DNA of 64,000 bases from positions 372,001 to 436,000 of the forward strand of contig NZ_ML762921.1 of the NCBI RefSeq assembly GCF_009372235.1. Direction: 5' to 3'. Numbering within the stretch: position 1 is the first letter of the stretch; every line of letters begins with the position of its first letter. This DNA is from Dickeya oryzae (lineage in GTDB: Bacteria > Pseudomonadota > Gammaproteobacteria > Enterobacterales > Enterobacteriaceae). Shown here piece after piece: positions 9,835-21,065 of this stretch. The notes beneath the pieces were generated by a model, which was not told where the DNA came from, did not search any database, and was given only the letters and a program-made list of their open reading frames with translations. A program made the position numbers and the translations under genes.

Positions 9835-11028
9835 TTAATGCGCGGCAGCCTCATGCCCATGCAAACGGTGACGGGTCACCATCCCTAACAGGAAGCACAT
9901 GACGAATACCACAAAATAGAGCGCGTTCGCGGTCACCAGCGCGGCATGTACGCCGAAGTGCTGCACGATCGGCCCAGTGACGATAAAGGTCAGCATGGTC
10001 CCCACCGTTCCGCAGGTCAGAATGAAGTTTACCAGCTTCGGCGACGGCACCTTGGTCTGCTGGGAGCCCAGAGTAATCAGCGTGGTATAGATAGCGCTGG
10101 AAATGAAGCCCAAACCAAAAATGAAGTATTTCAGCAGATGAGGCTGATCGCTGCTGACAAACAGGTACATCGCACCGGTAGCCAGCACAGCCAGCACAGT
10201 CACTACGCGCTGCAAGTCAAAGAATTTGAGCACAACGCTGAACACCCACATACCAATCATGTACGACGTCCAGAAGCTACTGACCAGTTCCCCGGCATCG
10301 CCAATGCTCATACCAAAGGATTTAGTCACATATTCCGGCACCCACTGAATAAACGCCAGTTGCCCCAGGATATAGCACAGCGCCGCGATAGACAGGAATA
10401 CCACGCCCATGCCCCATTTTTCCGCCTCGACAGGCGCGCTCTGGGGGGTGGCTTTTTCCGTGCCGATAGCGGGAAAATCAGACAGCAGTGTCAGAACCAG
10501 AATCGCCACGTACAACAGCCCGATGCAAGCGTAAATCCAGTACCAGCCGAAATGACGGGACAACAACGCCGCCGCTACAATCGGGAAAATCATACCGGCC
10601 ATACTGAAAAAGGAATCGGTAAACAGCAAGCGGGCACCACGCTGACGCCCGGAGTAGAGCTGGGTAATCAGAAAGGTGCCGATCGACATGGTGATGCCGC
10701 TGACCACGCCCAGCGTAAACATACAGGCAGAAAACACCGCCAGCGATTTACCCACGAACAACCCGACGATCGACAGGACAATCAGTATAAAACCGAAGAC
10801 CAGCTGTTTCTTCAACGGGAAAATATCCATCAGCCAGACATTCAGGAAAATGGACAGCAAAATACCGGCATTCAGAAACGTAAAGGTATTACTCATATTG
10901 GCTATCGGAACATTGAAGTACTGAGCGATATCACCCATGACCATGCCCGTGACGATAACCAGCGCACCGGTCAGCGCATAAGAAAAGCAGCTGGTAAAAA
11001 ATAACCGCTGACGATTGAGATCAGACAT
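9835..11028 (-). CDS. tsgA: TsgA, MFS transporter of unknown substrate
   Basis: This is a 397-residue major facilitator with about 12 predicted membrane helices, collinear with E. coli and Salmonella TsgA (YhfC). Conserved stretches include [60 protein letters not shown] and [17 protein letters not shown]. The substrate is not known; the Salmonella gene was named for tellurite/selenite and gluconate growth phenotypes. In E. coli tsgA lies near the nir operon, whereas here it stands between tktA and speA with its own terminator. The C-terminus is His-rich ([11 protein letters not shown]). Confidence 0.88.
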   Translation of the reverse strand: MSDLNRQRLFFTSCFSYALTGALVIVTGMVMGDIAQYFNVPIANMSNTFTFLNAGILLSIFLNVWLMDIFPLKKQLVFGFILIVLSIVGLFVGKSLAVFSACMFTLGVVSGITMSIGTFLITQLYSGRQRGARLLFTDSFFSMAGMIFPIVAAALLSRHFGWYWIYACIGLLYVAILVLTLLSDFPAIGTEKATPQSAPVEAEKWGMGVVFLSIAALCYILGQLAFIQWVPEYVTKSFGMSIGDAGELVSSFWTSYMIGMWVFSVVLKFFDLQRVVTVLAVLATGAMYLFVSSDQPHLLKYFIFGLGFISSAIYTTLITLGSQQTKVPSPKLVNFILTCGTVGTMLTFIVTGPIVQHFGVHAALVTANALYFVVFVMCFLLGMVTRHRLHGHEAAAH

Positions 11029-11283
11029 ATATCCTTCCTGTCATCAAATAGGAAAAGCGCAGGCGATACCCGATTCTGGTATCGACGTTGCGCCACAACG
11101 TTGTCATCAAAGTGTTGCCAGGCCGCACACACAAAACGGCATGCTAACCGGAAAGCGTTAATCTGCCTTACTACACGCCGAACTACACACAACCAGACGT
11201 GCTATGTAATAAAAAACTGACGTACTGTGTAATAAACGCAGACATACCGTACAGCAGTCAGTATGGCTGCACGCCCGGAAAAG

Positions 11284-11319
11284 AAAAAGGTTGAGTGCCT
11301 TATCAGCACTCAACCTTTT
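11284..11319 (-). terminator. Rho-independent terminator after speA
   Basis: AAAGGTTGAGTGC and GCACTCAACCTTT form a 13-bp stem with a seven-base loop just past the speA stop. Short A/T runs flank both sides. The remaining 11029-11283 region is the upstream region of tsgA with no other feature seen. Confidence 0.88.
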
Positions 11320-11330
11320 CTAACGAGAGA

Positions 11331-13307
11331 TTACTCGTCTTCCAGATAAGTGTAACCGTATAACCCGGTTTCAAACTCATCAAGGAACTGTGCCTGCAGT
11401 TCCGGCGCCAGATTGGCTCCCTTCACCTGATCGCGGAAGCGAGACATCAACACATCCGGGTCAAGCTGCACATATTCCAGCATATCGGCCACGGTGTTGC
11501 CTTCATCCGACTCTTCCAGCTCAACCGTCCCATCCTGGAATACAAACACATCAACGGTCGACGTATCACCAAACAGGTTGTGCATATTGCCGAGGATTTC
11601 CTGATACGCCCCCACCATGAAAAATCCCAGCAACGGTGGGTTTTCCGGGTCGTAAGGCGGCATCGGCATCGTTGTGGCAACGCCATCGCCATCCACATAG
11701 TGATCAATAGTGCCGTCAGAATCGCAGGTAATGTCCAGCAGTACCGCACGACGCTGCGGCGGCTTGTCCAGCCCTTCGAGCGGTAACACCGGGAATAACT
11801 GATCGATACCCCAGGCATCGGGCATCGACTGGAACAGCGAGAAGTTGACATACAGCTTATCTGCCATACGTTCCTGCAGTTCATCAATAATAGGCCGGTG
11901 CGCACGGTTACTCGGGTCAAGCTGCTGCTGAAGGCGCTGGCAGATATTCAGATAAAGCTGTTCCGCCTGCGCGCGTTGGGTCAAATCCAGCATACCGTGG
12001 GTGTACTGGGTATGGACATCATTCAGGTCCATCTGGCTGTCGTGCAGCCATTCACGCAGCGAACGGCGGTTGCCCGGTTCCTGAATTTCCTGCCAGGTGC
12101 TCCACAAGCTTTCCAACGCACGCGGTGCGTCTTCATCCGGTGCCGTCGGTTCGCTGAATTCGTTACGCTCTACCCCGATGATATTGGATACCAGCACGGT
12201 GTGATGCGCGGTCACCGCCCGCCCGGACTCGGTTATCACCATCGGATGCGGCAAGCCGTATTCGTTACAGGCGTCGCCAATCCCCCAGATAACGTTGTTG
12301 GCGTACTCGTTCAGACCGTAATTGACCGAACAGTCAGACTGCGAACGGGTGCCTTCGTAATCGACGCCCAATCCACCACCGACGTCAAAACACTGAATGT
12401 TGACGCCCAGTTTATGCAGTTCAACGTAAAAACGCGCAGATTCACGCACACCGGTGGCGATATCACGAATGTTCGCCAGTTGTGAACCCAAGTGGAAATG
12501 CAGCAGTTGCAGGCTATCGAGACGGTTGGCGTTACGCAGCAGTTCCACCAGTTGCAGTACCTGTGTCGCGGCCAGACCGAACTTGGACTTTTCACCACCA
12601 CTCGACTGCCACTTGCCGGAACCCTGCGATGCCAGACGCGCACGCACGCCCAAACGTGGCACCACGTTCAGACGCTCGGCCTCTTCCAGCACCAGCTTGA
12701 TTTCCGACATCTTTTCAATGACCAGATAGACCTTGTGACCCAGCTTTTCGCCGATCAAGGCCAGTCGGATATACTCACGGTCTTTATAACCGTTACAGAC
12801 GATAACGGTACGGGTCATACCCGCATGGCCCAATACCGCCATCAATTCCGCTTTGGAGCCCGCTTCCAACCCCAGCGGCTCACCGGAATTGATCAGGGAT
12901 TCAATGACGCGGCGATGCTGGTTAACTTTGATGGGATAAACCAGAAAATAGCCGCCTTCATAACCGAAAGACTCACGCGCGCGTTTGAACGCGGCATTAA
13001 TGGAACGCAGGCGGTGTTGCAAAATCTGCGGGAAGCAGAACAGCGCAGGCAGACGCTGATTATCCTGCTGGCGGGTTTTTACCAGTTTAGCCAGATCGAC
13101 ACGCGCCTCTGGCACGTCTGGATCCGGGCACACGCTGATGTGACCCAGTTCGTTGACGTCATAGTAATTATTGCCCCACCAGGCAATATTATACGTTCTC
13201 AGCATCTCGCTGGCGTCGCGGTCATTCATGGCTACCTCCTGCATGGAGCGCAGATGATCGTGTTTACCCGCCGCTGACGAGTACGGTTGAATCATATCGT
13301 CAGACAT
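11331..13307 (-). CDS. speA: Biosynthetic arginine decarboxylase
   Basis: SpeA decarboxylates arginine to agmatine, the entry to putrescine synthesis through agmatinase. The 658-residue length equals the E. coli enzyme, and the PLP-binding lysine K127 is visible in [10 protein letters not shown]. Other hallmarks are [39 protein letters not shown], the C-terminal active-site [17 protein letters not shown], and the ending [11 protein letters not shown]. The partner speB is not adjacent in this window. The start at 13307 matches the E. coli MSDDM start. Confidence 0.97.
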   Translation of the reverse strand: MSDDMIQPYSSAAGKHDHLRSMQEVAMNDRDASEMLRTYNIAWWGNNYYDVNELGHISVCPDPDVPEARVDLAKLVKTRQQDNQRLPALFCFPQILQHRLRSINAAFKRARESFGYEGGYFLVYPIKVNQHRRVIESLINSGEPLGLEAGSKAELMAVLGHAGMTRTVIVCNGYKDREYIRLALIGEKLGHKVYLVIEKMSEIKLVLEEAERLNVVPRLGVRARLASQGSGKWQSSGGEKSKFGLAATQVLQLVELLRNANRLDSLQLLHFHLGSQLANIRDIATGVRESARFYVELHKLGVNIQCFDVGGGLGVDYEGTRSQSDCSVNYGLNEYANNVIWGIGDACNEYGLPHPMVITESGRAVTAHHTVLVSNIIGVERNEFSEPTAPDEDAPRALESLWSTWQEIQEPGNRRSLREWLHDSQMDLNDVHTQYTHGMLDLTQRAQAEQLYLNICQRLQQQLDPSNRAHRPIIDELQERMADKLYVNFSLFQSMPDAWGIDQLFPVLPLEGLDKPPQRRAVLLDITCDSDGTIDHYVDGDGVATTMPMPPYDPENPPLLGFFMVGAYQEILGNMHNLFGDTSTVDVFVFQDGTVELEESDEGNTVADMLEYVQLDPDVLMSRFRDQVKGANLAPELQAQFLDEFETGLYGYTYLEDE

Positions 13308-14102
13308 GGCGATCCCCTTCTTCCACTTTTAGATGAATAATCACATTTTTTCCCGCAACAAATACCGGCGACATAGCAAAAGCGTGCATCGCTGGCAGTG
13401 AAAAAACCGACGGGCAGTAGTATGCCGTCGTTTTATGACTCTTATTAGTGTAAAACACGATGTCAGACTCCGAGATTCGGGTCGGTGAAAACCAGGGAAA
13501 ACACCGCCAGGAAGAACGCACACGCATTCACTGGCGCGGAGAAAAAAGCAGGTTAGCCAGCTCGGGAGTCCTGCGTTGCGCTGCGGGACAGGCAACTTCG
13601 GGCAAATGGCGGAAAGGATTGAGTCAGTGACGCAGTGGCGTCAGAAGAAAAGCGCGGCAGGCGCAACTCACTCAATAAACAACGGATCATTAATCCTATC
13701 ACCTCCACGCTCGCCGCAGATGATGCGGTCAGGCTATCACGACAACCATCAGGAAAACGGTCAAACAGTATCGGCAAGCGTCTTGTCGCAGCACTCGCTG
13801 GTCTCTCAGAATTGCACTCTCAGAACAAGCGTCGCGCCACATTTTGAGGCCCCGAATGACGGACAACAAAACCGCCTGCCGTTTATACCTATCCATCCCC
13901 GGAAAAGCAAAATGAAAATGGTAAAAAAACCTATCATGTTGGCAAACACTGCCGATGAAGATTGCCAGTCCACCGCCGCGGCATAAAAACTGCTGGCATG
14001 GTGCTATCGTGTGGCCTAGAATAGCCATCCAGATGTTAATCCATCTATACTGATTAACTGAATTATTGATTAACGGCTTTAGCTTATAAGGTAAAGAAAC
14101 TC
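13308..14102. other. Speciation of the speA-metK intergenic region
   Basis: This divergent 795-base gap carries the promoters of speA and metK. A 136-codon plus-strand frame at 13576-13986 and short minus-strand frames (13341-13595, 13300-13527) are open, but none has a convincing ribosome binding site or a recognisable product. E. coli has the small gene yqgB upstream of speA; a minus-strand segment near 13430-13460 encodes a CFTL-containing peptide faintly like its C-terminus, too weak to call. A possible MetJ operator is listed separately. Confidence 0.4.
14031..14046 (+). promoter_or_regulatory. Candidate MetJ operator upstream of metK
   Basis: AGATGTTAATCCATCT lies 57 bases before the metK start. 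It reads as two adjacent met boxes (consensus AGACGTCT), each with 5 of 8 matches, and its ends AGATG/CATCT are symmetric. metK is a MetJ target in E. coli. The match is modest, so this is a candidate only. Confidence 0.4.
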
Positions 14103-15257
14103 ATGGCTAAACACCTTTTTACATCCGAGTCGGTCTCCGAAGGACATCCTGATAAAATCGCTGACCAGATTTCCGACGCCGTCCTTGACGCGATTCTGGA
14201 GCAGGACCCCAAAGCGCGGGTTGCCTGCGAAACTTACGTAAAAACCGGTATGGTGTTAGTTGGTGGTGAAATCACTACCAGCGCCTGGGTGGATATCGAA
14301 GAAATCACACGTCGCACCGTCCGCGAAATTGGCTACGTCAACTCAGAAATGGGTTTTGACGCCAACTCTTGCGCAGTACTGAGCGCCATCGGCAAGCAGT
14401 CTCCGGACATCAACCAGGGCGTTGACCGTAAAGACCCGCTGGAGCAAGGCGCGGGCGACCAGGGCCTGATGTTCGGCTACGCCACCAACGAAACCGACGT
14501 ACTGATGCCAGCACCGATCACCTATGCACACCGTCTGGTGCAACGTCAGTCTGAAGTGCGCAAAAATGGCACCCTGCCGTGGCTGCGTCCCGATGCCAAG
14601 AGCCAGGTGACCTTTGCTTACGACAACGGCAAAATCGTCGGTATCGACGCCGTTGTATTGTCTACCCAGCATTCAGAATCCATCGGGCAGAAAGACCTGC
14701 AGGAAGCGGTGATGGAAGAGATCATCAAGCCGGTTCTGCCGTCTGAATGGCTCTCTGCCAATACCAAATACTTCATCAACCCGACTGGCCGTTTTGTTAT
14801 CGGTGGCCCAATGGGTGACTGCGGTCTGACGGGTCGTAAAATCATCGTTGATACTTACGGCGGTGCCGCACGTCACGGTGGTGGTGCCTTCTCCGGTAAG
14901 GATCCGTCTAAAGTGGACCGCTCCGCTGCCTACGCCGCCCGTTATGTCGCGAAAAACATCGTGGCCGCCGGTCTGGCAGATCGTTGTGAGATCCAGGTGT
15001 CTTACGCTATCGGCGTTGCAGAACCGACTTCCATCATGGTGGAAACCTTCGGTACGGAGAAAGTCTCCAGCGATCGCCTGGTTGATCTGGTTCGTCAGTT
15101 CTTCGATCTGCGCCCTTACGGTTTGATTCAGATGCTGGACTTGCTGCATCCGATCTACCAGAAAACCGCAGCTTACGGTCACTTTGGCCGTGAAGAATTC
15201 CCGTGGGAAAAAACCGACGTGGCAGAAAAACTGCGCGATGCCGCAGGCCTGAAATAA
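14103..15257 (+). CDS. metK: S-adenosylmethionine synthetase
   Basis: MetK makes S-adenosylmethionine from methionine and ATP, and functions as a tetramer. The 384 residues have the standard length. Motifs visible are the N-terminal [18 protein letters not shown], the flexible-loop region with [12 protein letters not shown], and the P-loop-like [19 protein letters not shown]. The ATG at 14103 follows an A-rich leader with GGTAAAG. A strong terminator follows the gene, so it is probably monocistronic. Possible MetJ control is noted in a separate entry. Confidence 0.98.
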   Translation: MAKHLFTSESVSEGHPDKIADQISDAVLDAILEQDPKARVACETYVKTGMVLVGGEITTSAWVDIEEITRRTVREIGYVNSEMGFDANSCAVLSAIGKQSPDINQGVDRKDPLEQGAGDQGLMFGYATNETDVLMPAPITYAHRLVQRQSEVRKNGTLPWLRPDAKSQVTFAYDNGKIVGIDAVVLSTQHSESIGQKDLQEAVMEEIIKPVLPSEWLSANTKYFINPTGRFVIGGPMGDCGLTGRKIIVDTYGGAARHGGGAFSGKDPSKVDRSAAYAARYVAKNIVAAGLADRCEIQVSYAIGVAEPTSIMVETFGTEKVSSDRLVDLVRQFFDLRPYGLIQMLDLLHPIYQKTAAYGHFGREEFPWEKTDVAEKLRDAAGLK

Positions 15258-15276
15258 TCCGCTTTTCTGACATGCC

Positions 15277-15306
15277 AACGGCGAAGCAGCGCTTCGCCGT
15301 TTTTTA
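15277..15306 (+). terminator. Rho-independent terminator after metK
   Basis: AACGGCGAAGC and GCTTCGCCGTT form an 11-bp stem with a three-base loop and a following TTTTTATT tract, 20 bases past the metK stop. Confidence 0.93.
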
Positions 15307-15397
15307 TTGCCGAAGCCTGTGGGCATGATTGTGTCTGCTCATGATTGTGTCTGAAGTCATGATTGCATCCGGTTCGCCCAGCCCGTAAGCTGCCAGC

Positions 15398-15910
15398 ATG
15401 AACACACCACGTCTTCCTATCGCCCTGCAACAAGCGGTCATGCGTTGTCTGCGAGAAAAACTTCAGCAGGCCAATACCGTATTAGGCAGCGATTACCCTG
15501 AACCGGTCATCAACTACCAGCAACGCGGTTCCACAGCGGGCAGCGCCTGGCTCAAAGAGTGGGAAATCCGCCTCAACCCGGTGTTATTACTGGAAAACCA
15601 GCAGCCGTTCATTGACGAAGTCGTGCCGCACGAACTGGCGCACCTGCTGGTCTACGCCCGTTTTGGTAAAACCGCGCCACACGGTCAACAATGGCGCTGG
15701 ATGATGGAAAGCGTGTTGAACGTCCCCGCCCGTCGTACCCATCAGTTTGCGACAGCATCAGTCCAGGGGAAAACCTTCCTTTATGAATGCGCCTGCCGTC
15801 GCCATGAACTCACTGTTCGTCGGCATAACCGGGTGATAAAGGGCGAATCAGAATACCGTTGTCGCGCTTGCGGCGAACGGTTACGCGCTCTTGTAACAAA
15901 ACCTGTTTAA
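15398..15910 (+). CDS. sprT: SprT-family zinc metalloprotease-like protein
   Basis: SprT proteins share a zincin fold with eukaryotic Spartan, the DNA-protein crosslink protease; the role of bacterial SprT is not well defined. The 170-residue product has the HELAH zinc motif at residues 78-82 in [18 protein letters not shown]-terminal zinc ribbon is formed by cysteines in YECACRRHE and [10 protein letters not shown]. It lies between metK and endA as in E. coli. The ATG at 15398 gives the normal family length. Confidence 0.93.
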   Translation: MNTPRLPIALQQAVMRCLREKLQQANTVLGSDYPEPVINYQQRGSTAGSAWLKEWEIRLNPVLLLENQQPFIDEVVPHELAHLLVYARFGKTAPHGQQWRWMMESVLNVPARRTHQFATASVQGKTFLYECACRRHELTVRRHNRVIKGESEYRCRACGERLRALVTKPV

Positions 15911-16010
15911 ACAAAAATAGCTGGCATCTAATACTGTGTTTTTTGAGTTTGCCTGTACGGTCTTCCTCAGGTACGCTGCCCGTTTTTAACCCTGCAGGTG
16001 ACGTTGGAAT

Positions 16011-16709
16011 ATGCTTCGCAATGTTGTCATTTTCGTGGTGTTGGGCGCAGGCCTGACAACGCTGGCCGTAGCCGGTCAGAACATCAATAATTTCACGCAA
16101 GCCAAAGCTGCCGCCGTGAAAATCCATCAGGATGCACCCGGTACCTTCTACTGCGGCTGTACCATTAACTGGCAGGGTAAAAAAGGAACGCCGGACCTGG
16201 CCTCATGCGGCTATCAGGTTCGCAAAGACGCCAACCGCGCTCATCGTATTGAGTGGGAACACGTCGTGCCTGCATGGCAATTTGGTAATCAGCGCCAGTG
16301 CTGGCAAGACGGTGGCCGCAAGAACTGTACCAAAGACGATGTTTACCGCCAGATGGAAACCGATCTGCACAACTTGCAACCGTCAATTGGTGAAGTGAAC
16401 GGCGATCGCGGCAACTTCATGTACAGCCAGTGGAATGGTGGCGAGCGTCAATATGGCCAGTGCGAGATGAAGATTGATTTTAAAAACCAACTGGCAGAAC
16501 CGCCCGAACGAGCACGCGGTGCTATCGCCCGCACCTACTTCTATATGCGTGATCGCTATCATCTGAACCTGTCCCGCCAGCAGACCCAACTGTTTGATGT
16601 CTGGAGCAAACAATACCCGGTCACCGCGTGGGAATGTACCCGTGAAAAACGCATCGCAGCGATACAAGGCAACCCTAACCCCTATGTGCAAGAGGCTTGC
16701 CAGCCCTGA
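16011..16709 (+). CDS. endA: Endonuclease I, periplasmic
   Basis: EndA is the periplasmic, sequence-nonspecific double-strand DNase of the EndA/Vvn family. The 232 residues begin with a Sec signal peptide cleaved near AVA/GQN at about residue 21. The beta-beta-alpha-metal active site is seen in EWEHVVPAW, with the catalytic histidine at H84, and a further conserved part is [21 protein letters not shown]. Several cysteines suggest disulfides, as known in the family. It is followed by rsmE and gshB in the conserved order. Confidence 0.96.
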   Translation: MLRNVVIFVVLGAGLTTLAVAGQNINNFTQAKAAAVKIHQDAPGTFYCGCTINWQGKKGTPDLASCGYQVRKDANRAHRIEWEHVVPAWQFGNQRQCWQDGGRKNCTKDDVYRQMETDLHNLQPSIGEVNGDRGNFMYSQWNGGERQYGQCEMKIDFKNQLAEPPERARGAIARTYFYMRDRYHLNLSRQQTQLFDVWSKQYPVTAWECTREKRIAAIQGNPNPYVQEACQP

Positions 16710-16837
16710 TGCTGCTCCCTACTATAACGGCGTGTCTCTTATAATAAGCGCCGCCGTCGCCACCGTTGCTATACCGGTGACCGGGGTCTGTCAGGCTTTG
16801 CCCCTTCGATTAACTACCACCTAAGGCCAGATTATTC

Positions 16838-17572
16838 ATGCGAATACCGCGCATTTTTCATCCCGATACGCTTGCCCCACAAGGGGGAGAAACCGATCTG
16901 AGCGAAGACGCCGCCAACCATGTGGGCCGGGTACTTCGCATGAGCGCCGGGCAGGCGCTGCAACTGTTTGACGGCAGTAATCAGGTCTTCGAGGCCGAGA
17001 TTGTGCAGGCCGGGAAAAAAAACGTGCGGGTCCGTTATGCCGCCGGTCAAACGGAAGACCGGGAGTCACCCTTGCACCTGCATTTGGGCCAGGTGATGTC
17101 ACGTGGCGAAAAAATGGAATTCACTATCCAAAAATCCATCGAGCTGGGTGTTAATATCATCACTCCGCTGCTATCCGAACGTTGCGGCGTCAAACTGGAT
17201 GGTGAACGGCTGGAGAAGAAAATCGCGCAGTGGCAAAAAATCGCCGTTGCGGCCTGCGAACAGTGCGGCAGAAACCGGATACCGGATATTCGTCCAGTCC
17301 AGACGTTGGAAAGCTGGTGCGCGGAATCGGACAATGGGTTAAAACTGAACCTGCATCCGCGGGCGTCGCAACACATCAATACATTGCCGTTGCCGGTATC
17401 ACGCATCCGGTTGTTGATTGGCCCGGAAGGCGGATTATCAGCAGACGAAATCGCCATGACCGCAACCCAGGGATTTACTGATATCCTGCTGGGGCCTCGC
17501 GTTCTGCGTACAGAAACCACCGCGCTCACCGCAATCACCGCGCTTCAGGTGCGATTCGGCGATTTGGGGTAA
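16838..17572 (+). CDS. rsmE: 16S rRNA m3U1498 methyltransferase RsmE
   Basis: RsmE methylates N3 of U1498 in 16S rRNA using S-adenosylmethionine. The 244-residue product has an N-terminal PUA-like RNA-binding domain (about 1-75) and a C-terminal SPOUT/trefoil-knot methyltransferase domain. The knot region is visible in [14 protein letters not shown] and [20 protein letters not shown]. gshB starts 11 bases downstream, so the two are probably co-transcribed. Confidence 0.96.
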   Translation: MRIPRIFHPDTLAPQGGETDLSEDAANHVGRVLRMSAGQALQLFDGSNQVFEAEIVQAGKKNVRVRYAAGQTEDRESPLHLHLGQVMSRGEKMEFTIQKSIELGVNIITPLLSERCGVKLDGERLEKKIAQWQKIAVAACEQCGRNRIPDIRPVQTLESWCAESDNGLKLNLHPRASQHINTLPLPVSRIRLLIGPEGGLSADEIAMTATQGFTDILLGPRVLRTETTALTAITALQVRFGDLG

Positions 17573-17583
17573 AGGAGAGAATA

Positions 17584-18537
17584 ATGAGAAAACTCGGTAT
17601 CGTGATGGACCCGATTTCGTCCATCAATATCAAGAAAGACACCAGCTTTGCGATGTTGCAGGAAGCCCAGCGTCGTGGCTGGGAACTACACTATATGGAA
17701 ATGGGCGACCTCTACCTGCACGCAGGTGAAGCCCGGGCCACCACCCGCACGCTGAGCGTTCAATACGATTACAACCATTGGTACGACTTCGGTGCGACGC
17801 AGGACATCGCCCTGCACGAATTAGATGTGGTGTTGATGCGCAAAGACCCGCCGTTTGACACCGAATTCATCTACGCCACCTATATTCTGGAGCGAGCGGA
17901 AGAGAAAGGGACGCTCATCGTTAACAAACCGCAAAGCCTGCGCGATTGTAACGAGAAACTGTTCACCGCCTGGTTCCCGCAGTTAACGCCAGATACGCTG
18001 GTCACCCGCAATGCCGATCGGCTGCGGGCGTTCCATCAGCACCACAGCGACGTCATCTTAAAACCACTCGATGGCATGGGCGGCGCGTCGATTTTCCGCC
18101 TGAAGCCAGAGGATGCTAACGTATCGGTCATTATCGAAACGCTGACCGAACACGGTAGCCGTTACTGCATGGCGCAAAACTACCTGCCTGCCATTAAAGA
18201 CGGCGATAAACGCGTACTGGTGGTCGATGGTGAACCCGTGCCTTACTGCCTGGCACGCATTCCGAAAAGCGGTGAAACCCGTGGGAATCTGGCCGCGGGT
18301 GGCCGGGGCGAAGCCCGCCCACTCAGCGAAAGCGACTGGCAGATTGCCCGTACCGTCGCACCGGTACTGAAACAGAAAGGCTTGATCTTCGTCGGGCTGG
18401 ACATCATTGGCGATCGCCTGACCGAAATTAACGTCACCAGTCCTACTTGTGTGCGTGAAATCGAAGCCGCCTATCCGGATGTCTCTATTACTGGCATGCT
18501 GATGGACGCGATTGATCGTAGGCTGGCTCAGCGTTAA
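17584..18537 (+). CDS. gshB: Glutathione synthetase
   Basis: GshB joins gamma-glutamylcysteine and glycine in the ATP-dependent second step of glutathione synthesis. The 317 residues match E. coli closely from MRKLGIVMDPI. The ATP-grasp features are KPLDGMGGASIF, the ETRGNLAAGGRGE loop and the C-terminal metal site EINVTSPTCVREIE. AAGGAGA precedes the ATG at good spacing. It is part of the rsmE-gshB-yqgE-ruvX run. Confidence 0.98.
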   Translation: MRKLGIVMDPISSINIKKDTSFAMLQEAQRRGWELHYMEMGDLYLHAGEARATTRTLSVQYDYNHWYDFGATQDIALHELDVVLMRKDPPFDTEFIYATYILERAEEKGTLIVNKPQSLRDCNEKLFTAWFPQLTPDTLVTRNADRLRAFHQHHSDVILKPLDGMGGASIFRLKPEDANVSVIIETLTEHGSRYCMAQNYLPAIKDGDKRVLVVDGEPVPYCLARIPKSGETRGNLAAGGRGEARPLSESDWQIARTVAPVLKQKGLIFVGLDIIGDRLTEINVTSPTCVREIEAAYPDVSITGMLMDAIDRRLAQR

Positions 18538-18643
18538 CGATACACGGACCGTATCCCGGTCGGTGATGTAGAGCCCCACCCGGTTCGCTGCCCGGCGGCG
18601 AACCGGAAACATTCACTCCGACAGAGAAGCGATAATAAAGACA

Positions 18644-19207
18644 ATGAATTTACAGCACCATTTTCTGATTGCGATGCCCTCTCTGCAGGACTCGGTGTTC
18701 AGGCGGACGGTGATTTACATCTGCGAACACAATGAAGACGGCGCCATGGGTCTTATCATCAACAAACCAATGGAACAGTTCACCGTCGAGAACATCCTCA
18801 AAAAGCTGAAGATTACGCCTGATCGTCGGGATACGACTATCCGTCTCGATAAGCCGGTGTTTTCCGGTGGCCCGCTGGCAGACGATCGCGGCTTTATCCT
18901 GCATACCCCTTGTGAGGGTTTTGCCTCCAGCATCAGTATTTCCGACGAAACCATGATCACCACGTCAAAAGATGTGCTGGAAACGTTGGGGACGCCGGAG
19001 CAGCCGCGCAATACATTGGTCGCGTTGGGTTATTCAGCCTGGGAAGGGGGCCAATTAGAGAGCGAACTGTTGGAGAACGCCTGGCTGACCGTACCGGCGG
19101 ACCACCATCTGTTATTCCATACACCGATTGCTGAGCGCTGGCGTGCGGCTGCTAAAAAACTGGGTGTGGACATTCATAATATCGCAGCCGAAGCGGGGCA
19201 TGCCTGA
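18644..19207 (+). CDS. yqgE: YqgE/AlgH family (DUF179) protein
   Basis: This is a 187-residue cytosolic DUF179 protein of unknown biochemical role. The family signature is clear: [15 protein letters not shown] at the start, [13 protein letters not shown], and [20 protein letters not shown]. The stop codon overlaps the ruvX start by one base (TGATG), which points to translational coupling, an arrangement conserved in enterobacteria. Confidence 0.95.
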   Translation: MNLQHHFLIAMPSLQDSVFRRTVIYICEHNEDGAMGLIINKPMEQFTVENILKKLKITPDRRDTTIRLDKPVFSGGPLADDRGFILHTPCEGFASSISISDETMITTSKDVLETLGTPEQPRNTLVALGYSAWEGGQLESELLENAWLTVPADHHLLFHTPIAERWRAAAKKLGVDIHNIAAEAGHA

Positions 19208-19638
19208 TGGGAAACCGAACATTACTGGCCTTCGACTTTGGCACCCGCAGTATTGGCGTTGCTATCGGTCAGGAAATCACCGGGACGGCCCGCCCGTTGA
19301 CATCACTGAAAGCGCAGGATGGCATACCCGACTGGCAGAAAGTGGAAAAGCTGCTCAACGAGTGGCAGCCCGCGTTAATCATCGTCGGCCTGCCGCTGAA
19401 TATGGATGGTACCGAACAACCGCTGACCGCACGGGCGCGTAAATTTGCCCAGCGCCTGCATGGCCGTTTCGGCGTCACCGTTGAGTTGCATGATGAACGG
19501 CTAAGTACCGTGGAAGCACGCGCAGATCTGTTCGAACGTGGTGGATTCCGGGCGCTGGATAAAGGCAGCGTCGACGCGGCCTCTGCGGTGATTATTCTGG
19601 AAAGTTGGTTCGAACAGCAATTTACCCAACCGCAGTAA
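19207..19638 (+). CDS. yqgF: RuvX/YqgF RNase H-fold nuclease, pre-16S rRNA processing
   Basis: YqgF (RuvX) is a RuvC-like RNase H-fold protein implicated in maturing the 5' end of 16S rRNA. The 143 residues show the catalytic-fold motifs [17 protein letters not shown] (first Asp), the middle [12 protein letters not shown] and the end [11 protein letters not shown], with a late acidic site in [16 protein letters not shown]. It overlaps yqgE by one base. An ERIC element and then convergent fbp follow. Confidence 0.95.
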   Translation: MGNRTLLAFDFGTRSIGVAIGQEITGTARPLTSLKAQDGIPDWQKVEKLLNEWQPALIIVGLPLNMDGTEQPLTARARKFAQRLHGRFGVTVELHDERLSTVEARADLFERGGFRALDKGSVDAASAVIILESWFEQQFTQPQ

Positions 19639-19700
19639 ACCTGCCCCGGCAAGCCATGTCGCCCTCACCTTTGTTATCAAGGCTTTTCTTACTTACTGTA

Positions 19701-19827
19701 TATACCCAAAATAATTCGAGTTGCAGGAAGGCGGCAAGAGAGTGAATCCCGATGAGCTTACTGAGGTAAGTGATTCGGGTGAACGAACGCAGCCAACACA
19801 CCTGCAACTTGAAGTATGAAGGGTATA
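19701..19827. repeat. ERIC element, canonical 127 bp
   Basis: This 127-bp imperfect palindrome begins TATACCC and ends GGGTATA. Its core GTGAATCCC..GAGCTTAC..GTAAGTGATTCGGGTGAACG matches the enterobacterial repetitive intergenic consensus. It sits between the convergent ruvX and fbp genes, where it would be transcribed into a long hairpin in either read-through RNA. Confidence 0.9.
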
Positions 19828-19833
19828 AACAAT

Positions 19834-19857
19834 TCAGGCCCGCCAAAGCGAGCCTGA
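19834..19857 (-). terminator. Terminator after fbp
   Basis: TCAGGCCCGC and GCGAGCCTGA pair with one G-T wobble around a CAAA loop. On the minus strand a short T-rich tract follows. It begins 34 bases past the fbp stop and directly abuts the ERIC element. Confidence 0.7.
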
Positions 19858-19890
19858 GTGAAACATGTCGTGCACAACAACTAACGGGGA

Positions 19891-20895
19891 TTACTCGTCC
19901 GGGTAGTCGCGCAGGAACCCTTCCAGGTCTTCCACCATTGAGGTGTTACCGACAAAGAACGGCGCACGCTGATGCAATTTCTGCGGGACAAGATCCAGAA
20001 TGCGGTTTTTACCATCACTGGCTTTACCGCCCGCCTGCTCAGCCAAAAACGCCATCGGATTACATTCGTACAGCAAGCGCAGTTTCCCTTCTGGATAGCT
20101 GGCAGTACTTGGATAGAGGTAAATGCCGCCCTTCAACAAGTTACGGTGGAAATCCGCCACCAGCGAACCGATATAACGGGTGGTATACGGACGCTGTGTC
20201 GCTTCATCCTGTTCCTGACAGTACTTGATGTACTTCTTCACGCCCTGCGGGAATTTGATGTAGTTCCCTTCGTTGATGGAGTACATATTGCCTTTCTCCG
20301 GGAAACGCACGCGTTCGTGAGACAGGCAGAACACCCCCAGCGAGGGGTCATACGTGAAGGCATGCACGCCATGACCGGTGGTGTACACCAGCATGGTCGA
20401 AGACCCGTAAACGATATAACCCGCGGCAACCTGCTTGTGACCAGGCTGGAGGAAATCCTCTTCGCGCACCGGCATTCCCAGCGGAGTGATACGGCGATAA
20501 ATCGAAAAAATGGTACCGACAGAGACATTCACGTCAATATTGGAAGAACCGTCCAGCGGGTCCATCAATACCACGTATTTGGCATTTTCAGCGCGCTCAC
20601 CGTCGAAGATAACGATTTCGTCTTCTTCTTCGGAAGCAATCCCTGCCACCTCGCCACGGGCTTTTAGCGCCGCTTTCAGCTTTTCATTGGCGTACAGATC
20701 GAGTTTCATCTGCACTTCGCCCTGAACGTTGGACACGCCGCTGGTGCCCAGAATATCCACCAGACCGGCTTTGTTAATGTCACGGTGAATAATCTTCGCA
20801 CCCAGTTTGATGGCAGAGAGCAGAGCCGTCAGCTCACCAGTGGCGTGAGAGAAATCGTGCTGTTTTTCGACGATAAATTCGCCTAACGTTTTCAT
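19891..20895 (-). CDS. fbp: Fructose-1,6-bisphosphatase, class 1
   Basis: Fbp hydrolyses fructose 1,6-bisphosphate in gluconeogenesis. The 334-residue product starts [20 protein letters not shown], as in E. coli; upstream in-frame codons are not conserved. The metal and substrate motifs are [28 protein letters not shown] and the fructose-binding [16 protein letters not shown]. It is divergent from mpl with 170 bases between the starts. Confidence 0.97.
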   Translation of the reverse strand: MKTLGEFIVEKQHDFSHATGELTALLSAIKLGAKIIHRDINKAGLVDILGTSGVSNVQGEVQMKLDLYANEKLKAALKARGEVAGIASEEEDEIVIFDGERAENAKYVVLMDPLDGSSNIDVNVSVGTIFSIYRRITPLGMPVREEDFLQPGHKQVAAGYIVYGSSTMLVYTTGHGVHAFTYDPSLGVFCLSHERVRFPEKGNMYSINEGNYIKFPQGVKKYIKYCQEQDEATQRPYTTRYIGSLVADFHRNLLKGGIYLYPSTASYPEGKLRLLYECNPMAFLAEQAGGKASDGKNRILDLVPQKLHQRAPFFVGNTSMVEDLEGFLRDYPDE

Positions 20896-21065
20896 AACAC
20901 TATTCCAGAATCTACGAATGAAAAGCGGTTTTATTTTTGTACCGCCAGCGTTTGCGTCTGCAGTGTAGCCCAAAGAGAAAGCGAGTACCTAGCAAATCCA
21001 TTTCTTATGACGTATTCCAGGCGTTAGAATGGACGGCAGACTCTCTGAATATAGATGGAAAATGT

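Noticed and set aside
13341-13595. Possible yqgB upstream of speA
   Set aside because: Only a CFTL-type tetrapeptide resembles E. coli YqgB; length and the rest of the sequence do not fit.
13576-13986. 136-codon frame between speA and metK
   Set aside because: It has low-complexity composition, no convincing ribosome site and no recognised product, and it overlaps other open frames on both strands.
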